Source of the DNA: CAZRIP01 sp964600165
GTDB lineage: Bacteria; Elusimicrobiota; Elusimicrobia; UBA1565; UBA9628
Length of the DNA stretch: 29,415 nucleotides
Assembly: GCA_964600165.1 (NCBI GenBank)
Contig: CAZRIP010000034.1
Coordinates: forward strand, 1-29,415
Direction of reading: 5' to 3'
Shown: positions 1-8,562 of the stretch, piece after piece
Layout of the letters: each line of letters begins with the position of its first letter
Numbering within the stretch: position 1 is the stretch's first letter
Translations under genes and position numbers: made by a program
The notes under the pieces: model-generated
What the model was told of the DNA's origin: nothing
Seen by the model: only the letters and a program-made list of their open reading frames with translations
Database searches by the model: none

Positions 1-1
1 G

Positions 2-658
2 GCCAATCTGCGCCAGGAGCCATCGACCAAAAGCAAGATCCTCGTCAAGCTGACGTGGGGTCTGTCGCGCGAGCGCTACCTGGACTCGCTGCGCCTTTTC
101 TCGGCGACCGAGGCGGACAGCGCCTGGCAGCTGCTCTACGCCGCCGACCGCGTCGACGATCCGGAGCAGCGCGCCGACCTGCTCGGCCAAGTCCTCGAGG
201 AGACGCATCACGCCGAGCTGTTCAAGCGGCTTTACAACGAGAACAGCGACCGGCAGCTCGTCCCGGCGCGCTACGAGCGCGAGGCGCTTTATTGGGACAA
301 GGCCGAGATGTGGAAGTTCTTCATCTATTGCTACGTCGGCGAGGAAGCGGCGGCGACGCGCTTTACCCACATCAAGAACGCCTCGACGGACGCCCGGCTC
401 AACGCCGTGCTCGCGAGCATCTTGGCTGACGAGGTCGGCCACGTCCACGGCGCGGAAGAAGCCATCTCCGATCTCCCCATCTCCAAGGAGCAGTTCAAGA
501 GCGAGACGCGCAAGATCCGCTTGAAGCGCCTGTGGGAGGCCTGGCTGCGAACGGGCCGCAACTTGAGCGACCTCGCCTCCAGCGCCATCCTTTCCGCGCT
601 GTACTATCCCGTCGGGCTCGCGGGCGCCCCGATCGCGCGGGGCAAGACCGGCTCATGA
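2..658 (+). CDS. Ferritin-like di-iron protein, 5' end cut by window
   Basis: The frame is open from the first bases to a TGA at 656-658, giving 218 visible residues; the true start lies outside the window. The visible chain is helical and carries the ligand pattern of a ferritin-like four-helix bundle: ExxH at residues 67-70 (ETHH), a Glu pair at 114-115 (GEEAAATRF) and a second ExxH at 144-147 (EVGH). Family knowledge: such bundles bind two metal ions and act in oxidation, hydroxylation or iron handling. The substrate here is unknown. The stop overlaps the ATG of the carbamoyltransferase by 4 bases, so the two are translationally coupled. This suggests a tailoring role in the same envelope or polysaccharide pathway, which is inference. 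The metal ligands make the fold assignment fairly good; the function remains open. Confidence 0.7.
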   Translation, partial: ANLRQEPSTKSKILVKLTWGLSRERYLDSLRLFSATEADSAWQLLYAADRVDDPEQRADLLGQVLEETHHAELFKRLYNENSDRQLVPARYEREALYWDKAEMWKFFIYCYVGEEAAATRFTHIKNASTDARLNAVLASILADEVGHVHGAEEAISDLPISKEQFKSETRKIRLKRLWEAWLRTGRNLSDLASSAILSALYYPVGLAGAPIARGKTGS

Positions 659-2481
659 GGCGCACGCTCGGCCTGGCTTACGGCTTTCACGACTCCTCGG
701 CCGCGCTCGTCTGCGACGGCAAGCTCGTCGCCGCCGTCACCGAGGAGCGCTTCTCGCGCCAGAAGCACGACCCCAATTTCCCCACGCTCGCCGTGCGCTA
801 TTGCCTGCAGCAGGCCGGCGTGCGCGCCGACGAGCTCGACTGCATCGTCTATCACGAGGAGCCGACGGCGACCTTCACGCGCGTGCTGGCTTCGAGCCTC
901 GCGGGTTTTCCCGGCACCCGGCGGGAGTTCGTGGCCGGCTTGAAATCGTGGCTCGGCAAGAAGCTGTGGGTGCGCAACGAGATCAGCAAGCGCCTCGACG
1001 TCCACCCGGACAAGATCCTGACGCTCCACCACCATCAGAGCCACGCCGCGCAGGCTTTCCTGGGCTCCTCGTTCACCGAGGCCGCGATCCTCAGCGTCGA
1101 CGCCGTCGGCGAATGGGAGACGGCGACGCTCGGACGCGGCTCGCTCGAGGACGGCAAGCCCAAGCTCGAGCAACTCGAGCAGGCCGAGTTCCCGGATTCC
1201 CTCGGCCTCGTCTATTCGACGTTCACCGCCTACCTCGGCTTCGTGCCGATGGACGGCGAGTGCAGCACGATGGCCCTGGCTGCCTTCGGCAAGCCCGTCT
1301 ACGCCGACAAGGTGCGCGCGATGGTCTCGACGAGCGAGGCGGGTCTCTTGCGCGTCGACCAGAGCTATTTCAACTTCCGCAACTTCTACGACGACCCCTT
1401 CAGCGCGAAATTCCTCAAGACGCTGGGCGCGCCGCCGCGCAATTTCAAGAGCAAGCTCGCGCTCGACTGCCTGGCCGTCCACGAGACGCCGGTCGAGTCC
1501 AAGTTCTACGCCGACGTCGCCGCGAGCGTGCAGGCCGTCTTCGAGGAGTGCGTCGTCGCCCTGGCGCGCCGCGCCCACGAGAAGACGGGCTCGAAGAACC
1601 TGTGCCTGGCGGGCGGCGGCGCGCTCAATTGCGTCGCGAACGCGAAGATCCTCAAGGAGCCGTGGCTCGAGCGGCTCTACGTCCCGCCGGACCCGGGCGA
1701 CGGCGGCGCGTCCGTCGGCGCCGCGCTTTACGGCGACTCGCTGCTTTCCACGCCGGAGAGAAACGGCGAGGCGGTCTACGGGCCTTACGTGGGCGCGCGC
1801 TTCGACGAGAAGCGCGAAGCGGCCATCCTCCCCTTCGCGCGTCCCGCGCGCTACCGCCGCTTCGCCACGCACGGCTACGAGCCGAAGCCCGGCGAGAAGT
1901 GGGAGTTCGAGACGCCGTCCGATTTCGGCGCCGTCGTGGAGCTGGCCGCGCAGGCCGTGGCCGACGGCAAGATCGTCGGCTGGTGTCAGGGAGCGTCCGA
2001 AAGCGGCCCGCGCGCGCTAGGCAACCGCTCGATCCTCATCCGTCCGGACCGACTTGACGTCGCGCGTAAGCTGAGCGCGCAAGTCAAGCACCGGGAGCCT
2101 TACCGTCCGTACGCTTTGTCCCTTTCGGAAAAGGACGTCGAGAGCATCCTCGACCTGGGCGCGTCACGGTCGTTGCAGACGCCGCACCGCTGGATGCAAT
2201 TGAGCTGCCCCGTCAAGCCCGAGGCGCTGGCCTCCGTGCGCGCCGCCGCCCACGTCGACGGCACGACGCGCCCGCAGGTCTGCTCTCGCGACGACAACGA
2301 GCGCTATCACCGGCTGCTGCAGGCGGTGGGGCGGCGCACCGGCCGCGAGGCCGTGCTCAATACCTCTTTCAACGAGAGCGGCTACCCGATGGTGGGCACG
2401 CCGCTCGAAGCGCTGGCCATGTTCGCGCGGACGGCCATGGACGTTCTGGTCTACAACGGACTCGTGGTGAGGAAGATATGA
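655..2481 (+). CDS. Carbamoyltransferase, NodU/CmcH family
   Basis: 608 residues, the usual size for NodU/CmcH/TobZ O-carbamoyltransferases, which use carbamoyl phosphate and ATP to carbamoylate sugars or other hydroxyls via a carbamoyl-adenylate. The N-terminal Kae1-like domain starts with GFHDSSAALV near residue 10, has the metal-binding HHHQSH at 125-130 and GGGALNC near 320. The C-terminal YrdC-like domain carries GWCQGASESGPRALGNRS near 442. I chose the ATG at 655 because it gives the family N-terminus (MRRTLGLAYGFHDSSAAL) and an ATGA overlap with the preceding stop; a longer in-frame start at 532 would lie inside the upstream gene. The 3' end overlaps the DUF5989 gene by 4 bases. It probably decorates an exported glycan or secondary metabolite made by the adjacent glycosyltransferase. 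Confidence 0.93.
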   Translation: MRRTLGLAYGFHDSSAALVCDGKLVAAVTEERFSRQKHDPNFPTLAVRYCLQQAGVRADELDCIVYHEEPTATFTRVLASSLAGFPGTRREFVAGLKSWLGKKLWVRNEISKRLDVHPDKILTLHHHQSHAAQAFLGSSFTEAAILSVDAVGEWETATLGRGSLEDGKPKLEQLEQAEFPDSLGLVYSTFTAYLGFVPMDGECSTMALAAFGKPVYADKVRAMVSTSEAGLLRVDQSYFNFRNFYDDPFSAKFLKTLGAPPRNFKSKLALDCLAVHETPVESKFYADVAASVQAVFEECVVALARRAHEKTGSKNLCLAGGGALNCVANAKILKEPWLERLYVPPDPGDGGASVGAALYGDSLLSTPERNGEAVYGPYVGARFDEKREAAILPFARPARYRRFATHGYEPKPGEKWEFETPSDFGAVVELAAQAVADGKIVGWCQGASESGPRALGNRSILIRPDRLDVARKLSAQVKHREPYRPYALSLSEKDVESILDLGASRSLQTPHRWMQLSCPVKPEALASVRAAAHVDGTTRPQVCSRDDNERYHRLLQAVGRRTGREAVLNTSFNESGYPMVGTPLEALAMFARTAMDVLVYNGLVVRKI

Positions 2482-2687
2482 TCGAAACTAACAAGCGCGC
2501 GGGAAGGCCGTGGTACGCCGGGCCCCTGCTCGTCGCCGGAACGGCGGCGTCGGTGGTGCGCAGCCTGCGCTCGCGCAAGATGGGAGCGCTCGTGCCGATC
2601 ATGATCTCCCTTTATATCGCGGCCATCGTTCTCTACCTGATCAATCTCGTCTCGCCTCTCGCGCCTTTCGTCTACTCGTTGTTCTAA
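2478..2687 (+). CDS. DUF5989 family small membrane protein
   Basis: 69 residues starting at the ATG that overlaps the carbamoyltransferase stop (ATGA). There is a short polar N-terminus, an amphipathic stretch, a basic patch (RSLRSRK, about 29-35) and one clear hydrophobic segment (about 37-61, ending in VLYLINLVSPLAPFVYSLF). The length, the single helix and the position directly after a NodU-type carbamoyltransferase match DUF5989 proteins, which often sit in carbamoyltransferase / SxtJ-like / SGNH-hydrolase clusters. No enzymatic residues are apparent. A membrane anchor or assembly factor for the carbamoyltransferase is plausible but not shown. The next gene starts 3 bases downstream. Confidence 0.8.
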   Translation: MIETNKRAGRPWYAGPLLVAGTAASVVRSLRSRKMGALVPIMISLYIAAIVLYLINLVSPLAPFVYSLF

Positions 2688-2690
2688 GCG

Positions 2691-5600
2691 GTGACGCCGA
2701 CCCACGCTTTCCTCGGCGCGGCCTGCCTGTTCAGCGGCCACCTGCTGGCCTTCGCCGCTTTCTACTACTTCGCGGCCGCCGTCTTCGTCCTGCTCGTCAA
2801 GCGGGAGCGCCGGCGCTTCGAGCCCGCGCCGGACGCGTCCGTGTCCGTCCTCGTGCCGGCGTTGCACGAGGGCGAGGCCCTCGTCGCCTGCGCGCGGTCG
2901 CTGCTGGATCAGGACCATCCGGGGCCGGTCTCGATCTTCCTTCTCGTCGAGAATGAAAAGGACAGCGCCGTCCCGCATCTGCTGAAGGCCTTCCCTCGCC
3001 ACGAGGCCGAGGACGGCGGCGCCGCGCTGCTCGACGAGAAGAACCGCGAGCTGCGCCTGGTCTACACCGGCCTCCTGGCCAAGTCGGCCAAGCTCAACGC
3101 CGCGCTGGCGCGCCTGCGGACCGACTACGTCGCCTTGCTCGACGCGGATCACCTGGCGCATCGCTCCTGGCTGCGCACGTCGATCGCCCTGTCGCGCGAG
3201 ACCGGCGCGCGCGTCGTCCAGGCGCGCCGCTGGCCGCTGTCGGCTTCCGGGATGTACCGGTTGTGGGACTCCCTGCAGCACCACGTGGGCGTGCAGGTCC
3301 TCAATCTCGTCTACGGGCGCCTGGGGCTGTCCGCGCAGTTCACCGGCACCACCGCCGTTTTTCAAAGAGACGTCTTCGCCGCCCGGCGCTTCACCGCGTG
3401 CATCACGGAGGACACGGAGCTCTTCTACCGGTTGCTGTCCGACGGAGAGCGGGTGGCCTTCAACCCGTACTCGGGCTCGGCCGAGGATCTGTCGCCGGAC
3501 CTTTACAGCTTCGTGGCGCGCCGCCGCCGCTGGAGCCACGGCCACACGCAGGCCTTCTTCGCCCATCTGCGCGGGGTCTGGCGGTCGAAAAAGGCCCCGG
3601 CGCGGATCAAGGCGCAGTTCCTGGTCCACGGGCAGTTCTACCTCGCCGCCGTCTCGGTCCTCGGCATCCATTGGGCCGTCGGCCTCTTCCACTTCCTTCA
3701 ATTCCCGTCGGCGCGTCAGGCCGCCGTCGTCCTCGCCGCCGCGGCGATCTCCGCGTATCTGACGGCGCGCCAGCGCAACACGTCTTGGAAAGTCCATCTG
3801 GTCGACTTCGGCGTCGGTTGGGCCTGGGCCTTCCCGTTGTGCGCGCTGGCCGCGACTCTGGCGATGAAGGCCGCGCACGCGCCCGAGTTCCGCTACATGA
3901 TCCCGTTCCCGTACGAGAAGGCCTTCGCGGGGCTGTGCGCGCTCGGCCTGACCGCCCCGGTGCTGCTCGTCGCCGTCGGCGCGACGCGCTTGGACGTCCT
4001 GAGCGGCTGGCACTTCGTCGCGGGACTCATGTGCTTTCCGTGGATTCTGCTGCTCGACGTTTACGGCAGTCTCCTCGGCCTCTTCGACTGGCTGACGGGC
4101 ATGACCTCATGGAAGACGATCAGCCGCTCCTTCGGCGAGACGCTCTCCGACAGCCATCCCGTGTTCACCGGCCGTCCGGCCGGTCTGAGATATTCCGTGC
4201 GCCCGGCTTCTTTCGTCTGGGCGCTGCTGATCCTGCTCCTGCCGCCGGCGCTGGCTCACGACTACATGTATTACGAGACCTGCGGCAAGGGCGGGGCCTT
4301 GCTCGAGCGCCCGTTCTTCGACCTGCGCTCCTCGCCGCTCGAGTTCTACACCTGGAGCGAGAAGCGGCGCGACGGCGACAGGGTGGACGTCACGCTCACG
4401 GCCGAGGTCATCCAGTCGAAGCCCGAACGAGAGGTCGACGTCGAGTTCCTTTTGGACGGCAAGGCCCTGGCCCGGCAGAAGGTGACGGAGGACTACAAGA
4501 TCGTCTCCGCGCGGACGAGCTTCCCGATGGGCTGGGAGACCAAGCTCGCGCGCGCGCGCGTCGTCGGCAAGGGCTTCCGCTGCGAGAGCGCGGAGCCCGT
4601 CTCCACCTCGATCGTCGAGGTCTCGAGCAAGACCCTGCTCGTCAACGGCGAGCCGTTCCTGGTCAAGGGCGTCGTGCCCTCGTTCTCTCATCCGTCGATG
4701 GGCGTCTCGCTCGAAAAAGGCTACGGTCTCATCAAGGAGCTCGGCGCCAATGCGATCCGCCTCTATCACCCTCCGACTCCGGAGATCCGGGCCGCCGCCG
4801 AGAAGAGCCGTCTTCTCGTCATCGATCAGGCCGAGGCGTCCACCTGGGACAACGTCGCGCTCCGGCGCCCCCGCGAGCGGCTCGCGCTGCGCGGCCGCTA
4901 CCAGAAGCTAAAGGAGGAGAACCGGGGCTTCGCCTATTCCTTGATCCACGAGCTCGGCAACGAGCTCGACCTCGGCGTGCCCGAGGACGAGTGGTCGCCC
5001 GCCTTGCGGGAGCTCACGCGCGGGCTCGGTCGCGCGGCGGGCGGCGAAAGGCCGGCCTCCTACGCCACGCACCGCGTCGACGCCGATTTTCCCACGGCCG
5101 TGCGCACCTACAACATGCTCGACACGGGCCGGCACTACTGGACCGCGGGCTTGGCGTCCGCCGTCTCGCATCCGGAGCCGGTCCTGGCCGGCGAGTTCGG
5201 CGGGTTCCTCGGGGCCGTCGAGGTGCTGCCCTCCTGGTACCGGACTTGGCGGTTCGAGCGGCAGTGGGACGCGCTCCTGTCCGCGGGCGCGGCGGGCGGC
5301 GTGTTCTTCGAGTCGCACGACAATTGGGCCCAGCCTCGCTTCAAGGGGATCACCGACCCGTTCACGCCCGACGCTCCGGACGACCGGCGCGGCATTTGGG
5401 AGCGCGAAGGGCGCGCCGGGATGGAGGCCGACGCCGTGCGCGATCTTTATTCCGACGTCGCGCTCTCGACGGGCGCGACCGGCGCCCGGACGCGCAACCG
5501 CCGCCCGTACCGGCTGACCGGAGTCACGGCGCGCGATGCGTCCGGCAAGGTCTGGGCCGTCGGCGACCTCGCTCCCGGCGCGTCCGCGCCGCTGCCGGGC

Positions 5601-6065
5601 GCCGATCTGACCGGCTACGTGCGCTTCGACTACACGACGCACCGCGGCCTGCGCGAGGTTTCCTGGGCGCGCCTGCCGGCCGCGCCGCCCGCGCTCATCG
5701 AGCCGGTCACGGGCCTCGAGGCCTCGCTCGGCGGCGGTCCTTGGAATCCGTTTGAACGAGCGAAGACCGCCGACGGTCCCGTGCGCCTGCGCTTCACGCT
5801 GCCGCCCCGCTCCGGCGCGCCGCGGCTGCTGGTCTTGGCGGGCCTGCGCGCCAAGAGCGTCACGCTGAGCGATCCGTCCTCCGGACGCTTCGTCACCAAG
5901 GACGTCGCGGGGCTTCCTTATCAAGAGGTCCTGATCGATCCCGACGAGGTCGGGGCCGCCGCCGGGCCGGTGGAGATCTCGTTCACGCGGGACTTGCGCC
6001 GCGAGGCGTACGGTCGTACAATCGCCTTGGAAGCTCCTTTTATCGCGTCGAAAAACCGCCCATGA
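2691..6065 (+). CDS. GT2 cellulose-synthase-like glycosyltransferase fused to GH2-like glycoside hydrolase
   Basis: 1124 residues from a GTG start 3 bases after the DUF5989 stop. An N-terminal hydrophobic segment (about 5-35) precedes a family-2 processive-type GT domain: VLVPALHEGEA near 50, DAD at 151-153, ITEDTE with D241, and RRRRW at 277-281, where Arg replaces the usual Gln of QxxRW. Several membrane helices follow (about 305-480). A last helix at about 505-522 should lead to an extracytoplasmic half: a beta region, then a TIM-barrel-like GH2/clan-A region (NGEPFLVKGVVPSF near 650). It contains GNE with candidate acid/base E758 and GEFGG with candidate nucleophile E835. A beta-rich tail ends the chain. 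Synthase and hydrolase on one polypeptide is unusual; the second half is more divergent, so its activity is less sure. Confidence 0.85.
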   Translation: MTPTHAFLGAACLFSGHLLAFAAFYYFAAAVFVLLVKRERRRFEPAPDASVSVLVPALHEGEALVACARSLLDQDHPGPVSIFLLVENEKDSAVPHLLKAFPRHEAEDGGAALLDEKNRELRLVYTGLLAKSAKLNAALARLRTDYVALLDADHLAHRSWLRTSIALSRETGARVVQARRWPLSASGMYRLWDSLQHHVGVQVLNLVYGRLGLSAQFTGTTAVFQRDVFAARRFTACITEDTELFYRLLSDGERVAFNPYSGSAEDLSPDLYSFVARRRRWSHGHTQAFFAHLRGVWRSKKAPARIKAQFLVHGQFYLAAVSVLGIHWAVGLFHFLQFPSARQAAVVLAAAAISAYLTARQRNTSWKVHLVDFGVGWAWAFPLCALAATLAMKAAHAPEFRYMIPFPYEKAFAGLCALGLTAPVLLVAVGATRLDVLSGWHFVAGLMCFPWILLLDVYGSLLGLFDWLTGMTSWKTISRSFGETLSDSHPVFTGRPAGLRYSVRPASFVWALLILLLPPALAHDYMYYETCGKGGALLERPFFDLRSSPLEFYTWSEKRRDGDRVDVTLTAEVIQSKPEREVDVEFLLDGKALARQKVTEDYKIVSARTSFPMGWETKLARARVVGKGFRCESAEPVSTSIVEVSSKTLLVNGEPFLVKGVVPSFSHPSMGVSLEKGYGLIKELGANAIRLYHPPTPEIRAAAEKSRLLVIDQAEASTWDNVALRRPRERLALRGRYQKLKEENRGFAYSLIHELGNELDLGVPEDEWSPALRELTRGLGRAAGGERPASYATHRVDADFPTAVRTYNMLDTGRHYWTAGLASAVSHPEPVLAGEFGGFLGAVEVLPSWYRTWRFERQWDALLSAGAAGGVFFESHDNWAQPRFKGITDPFTPDAPDDRRGIWEREGRAGMEADAVRDLYSDVALSTGATGARTRNRRPYRLTGVTARDASGKVWAVGDLAPGASAPLPGADLTGYVRFDYTTHRGLREVSWARLPAAPPALIEPVTGLEASLGGGPWNPFERAKTADGPVRLRFTLPPRSGAPRLLVLAGLRAKSVTLSDPSSGRFVTKDVAGLPYQEVLIDPDEVGAAAGPVEISFTRDLRREAYGRTIALEAPFIASKNRP

Positions 6066-6496
6066 TCGCCGCCGCCCTCGCCGCCTCGGCCGTCTCGTTC
6101 TTCCTGAACACGGCCTATTACTCGCTGACATGGCAGATGTACGCCGTCGATTTCGCGCGCCCCGAGCCCATCAAGGAGCTGATCTTCCTGCAGCACTTGG
6201 TGTTCGGATCGCTGATGACCTACATCTTCCCGTTCGGGTATCGCGGCCGCCACTGGGTCCTCGAAGGCGCGCGCTTCGGGGCGCTGATGGGGCTGCTCAT
6301 GTTCGTGCCGATCGGGCTGTCGATCCGCGCCGTCTGGTGGGTGCCGCTCGACTTCCCGTTCATCCTCGCCTGCGTCAACGCCGCGTTCTCCGGCGCCGTC
6401 ACCGGCGTCGTGATCGCCCAGTTCTACCGGAAATCCGCCAAGGCCGCGGCGCGCAAGACCGCGGCCGTCGAGGACGACGAATGGCTGAGCTGGTAG
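6062..6496 (+). CDS. Unknown four-helix membrane protein
   Basis: 144 residues; the ATG overlaps the preceding stop (ATGA), and the last 16 bases overlap the SGNH gene. About four hydrophobic segments are visible: residues 1-20, a segment around LQHLVFGSLMTYIFPF, one around FGALMGLLMFVPIGLSI, and one around ILACVNAAFSGAVTGVVIA. The tail is basic then acidic (KSAKAAARKTAAVEDDE). I do not recognise the family. It does not have the length or pattern I would expect of SxtJ, which often occupies this position in carbamoyltransferase clusters. Coupled translation suggests it works with the fused glycosyltransferase or the following hydrolase in the membrane. Confidence 0.75.
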   Translation: MIAAALAASAVSFFLNTAYYSLTWQMYAVDFARPEPIKELIFLQHLVFGSLMTYIFPFGYRGRHWVLEGARFGALMGLLMFVPIGLSIRAVWWVPLDFPFILACVNAAFSGAVTGVVIAQFYRKSAKAAARKTAAVEDDEWLSW

Positions 6497-7548
6497 CGCG
6501 CCTCGGGCGCGGGCTCATCGCCGTGCTGCTGCCTCTGCTGCTGGCGGAGGCCACGATCAAGCTTTTCCCGAACCCGATGTCGGAGAGCCCCGAGGGGCAG
6601 TTCTGGGTCTACGACGCCGACCTGGGCTGGGCGCACGTTCCGAGCTCCGAGGGCGTCTTCCAGAGCCGCCACTTCGGATATCACGGCGTCTGCACCTTCG
6701 ACGAGCACGGCTTCCGCGGCACGGGCGCGCCCGCGCCGTCCGGCAAGTTCAAGAAGATCCTGTTGTTGGGCGACTCGACGACGGCGACGCAGGAAGTCGA
6801 CGATCAAGAGACCTGGGCGGCGATCGTCGAGCGCGAATTCCGGGAAGCCGGAAAGCCCGTGAAGGTCTACAACGCCGGCGTGCGCGGCTACGGCCCGGAT
6901 CAGGAGCTTCTCCAGCTGCGCCGCTTGCTGCCGCTGATCAATCCCGACCTCGTGCTCTATTTGGCCTCGGACAACGACGTCGAGGATCTGGTCACGATCA
7001 AGAACCGCCATCGCCTTTACAGCAAGCCGGCGTTCTTCTACGAGGACGGCGAGCTCAAGCCGGTCAATTCTCCCGCGCAGAAGTACGACCTGGAGTACTT
7101 CGCCTACATCAGCTGCGAGAAAGGTCCCTGCCGCGTGATCTCCGGCCAGGCGCGGGCCGGCGGCCTCTTCGCCTGGCTGCGCGACCATTCGTTCTTCTAT
7201 AAATACGTCGAGGACTTTTATTACGTCAAGTTCGGCCCCGCCTCCTCTTATGAGCAGCGCTTCGACACCGCGTACTCCGACCGCCTGTTCCCGATCGTGC
7301 TGGCCGAGGAGAAAAAACTCTTCAAGAACTTCTACATGACGAGCTTCACCGAGAACGGCGGCCCGGTCCGCGGCGGTTACGACCACTCTTGGGAGATGGC
7401 CAAGCGCGCCGGCGTGGCGTTCCTCGACATCCGCCCGAGCTTCTCGATGACGGAGCGCTACATCTACCCCATCGACGGGCACTGGAATCAAAAAGGCAAT
7501 CGCGTCGCCGGCGAAGCCATCTACTCGCTGCTTAAGGACAAGCTATGA
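6481..7548 (+). CDS. Membrane-anchored SGNH/GDSL hydrolase
   Basis: 355 residues starting at an ATG inside the end of the previous gene, chosen because it gives an immediate signal-anchor (LIAVLLPLLLAEATIKLF). The SGNH signature is clear: LLLGDSTT with candidate nucleophile S99, a middle block NAGVRGYGPDQELLQL, and the C-terminal DGHWN with D332 and H334. Family knowledge: such enzymes are esterases or acyltransferases, and SGNH partners of polysaccharide loci add or remove acyl groups on glycans outside the membrane. Its place between a glycan synthase and a lipoprotein in a carbamoyltransferase operon fits that. The acceptor is unknown. The stop overlaps the next ATG (ATGA). Confidence 0.87.
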   Translation: MAELVARLGRGLIAVLLPLLLAEATIKLFPNPMSESPEGQFWVYDADLGWAHVPSSEGVFQSRHFGYHGVCTFDEHGFRGTGAPAPSGKFKKILLLGDSTTATQEVDDQETWAAIVEREFREAGKPVKVYNAGVRGYGPDQELLQLRRLLPLINPDLVLYLASDNDVEDLVTIKNRHRLYSKPAFFYEDGELKPVNSPAQKYDLEYFAYISCEKGPCRVISGQARAGGLFAWLRDHSFFYKYVEDFYYVKFGPASSYEQRFDTAYSDRLFPIVLAEEKKLFKNFYMTSFTENGGPVRGGYDHSWEMAKRAGVAFLDIRPSFSMTERYIYPIDGHWNQKGNRVAGEAIYSLLKDKL

Positions 7549-8552
7549 CCAAAGCCTTGACGTGCGCCGCTGCCGCGCTCCTGCTTCTTTGCGCCGCGTG
7601 CAAGAAGAAAGAGGAGCCGCAGAAAGCCGCTCCGGACCTCCCCATGCCCGCCTCCGAGCCGGTAAAGCCGTTTCCTCAGACGCCTCCCTCCGGCGCGACG
7701 CCTCCGACCGCGGGCGGCGCGGCGGGCGGCGGGGCGGCTTCCTCCGGCGGCGACGCCGCCGTCGAGCAGAGCTTCGACGCCGCGCTCAAGAACGCCAAGG
7801 GCGTCATCGGCAAGGCTCAGGCGGCGACGAAAGGAAGCGGCGCCGCCCCCGATTTCACGGCCATCCACAAGCTCATCGGCAAGAACCAGGCCGCGCAGGC
7901 GGCGGCGCTCCTCGAGCGGCGCATCGCCGTCGATCCGAAGGATCGCGAGGCGTGGCGCGAGCTGGGCCTGCTCAACAAGCGCCTGGGCAAGGACCCGAAC
8001 GTCGCGCTCAAGGACCTCACGCAGGCTCTCGACCTCGACCCGGGGCACGGGCATCTCGTCGCCGAGCTCACCGACCTCTACCGCAAGCTCGGCAAGCGCG
8101 AGGACGGGCTGACCGCGCTGAAAGCGGCCGCCGACCGCCACCCCGGCAGCGAGGACATCCTGATGGCCGAGGGCGACCTCTACCGCGAGGTCGGCAAGCC
8201 CGCCGAGAGCCTGGCCGCGTACAAGCAGGCCGCCGCCGTGCCCGACGCGAGCCTCGAGACCAAGAAAGGCCTGGCGCGCGCGTTGTCAGGCGCCAAGCAG
8301 CCCGGCGAGGCCGCCGGCGTCTGGAAGGAAGTGCTTCAGTTCCACGAGCAAGCCCTGCAGGAGGTCCGCGCGCGCGGCGACAAGACCGACGGGATCGAGG
8401 CGGACATCGCCAACACGCGCCTCGAGCTCGCCCGCGCGCTCCTGGCCGGCGGCGACAAGGGCGGAGCGCAGGACGCTCTCGACGGGATCAAGAAGGGCGC
8501 CGTGCCCGACAAGGACGTCGCCGAACTGCGAGCCAAGCTTCAGGCGCAGTAG
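7545..8552 (+). CDS. TPR-repeat lipoprotein
   Basis: 335 residues. The N-terminus (MTKALTCAAAALLLLCAAC) is a lipoprotein signal with C19 as the probable lipidated residue; the -3 position is Cys rather than Leu, so the lipobox is slightly atypical. A low-complexity Pro/Gly/Ala linker follows to about residue 65. From about 105 there are several TPR-like helix pairs (AAALLERRIAVDPKDREAW, ALKDLTQALDLDPGHGHL, GLTALKAAADRHPGSEDI, SLAAYKQAAAVPD). TPR lipoproteins commonly scaffold secretion or polysaccharide-export complexes. It closes the left operon (ATGA overlap upstream) and its stop lies 10 bases from the convergent ROK gene, with no visible terminator between. Confidence 0.88.
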   Translation: MTKALTCAAAALLLLCAACKKKEEPQKAAPDLPMPASEPVKPFPQTPPSGATPPTAGGAAGGGAASSGGDAAVEQSFDAALKNAKGVIGKAQAATKGSGAAPDFTAIHKLIGKNQAAQAAALLERRIAVDPKDREAWRELGLLNKRLGKDPNVALKDLTQALDLDPGHGHLVAELTDLYRKLGKREDGLTALKAAADRHPGSEDILMAEGDLYREVGKPAESLAAYKQAAAVPDASLETKKGLARALSGAKQPGEAAGVWKEVLQFHEQALQEVRARGDKTDGIEADIANTRLELARALLAGGDKGGAQDALDGIKKGAVPDKDVAELRAKLQAQ

Positions 8553-8562
8553 CCGCGCGCGA

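Noticed and set aside
2451..4013. Long minus-strand ORF of 520 residues over the DUF5989 and GT2 genes
   Set aside because: Arg/Glu/Val-rich without motifs, antisense to clearly recognised domains; a codon-bias artefact.
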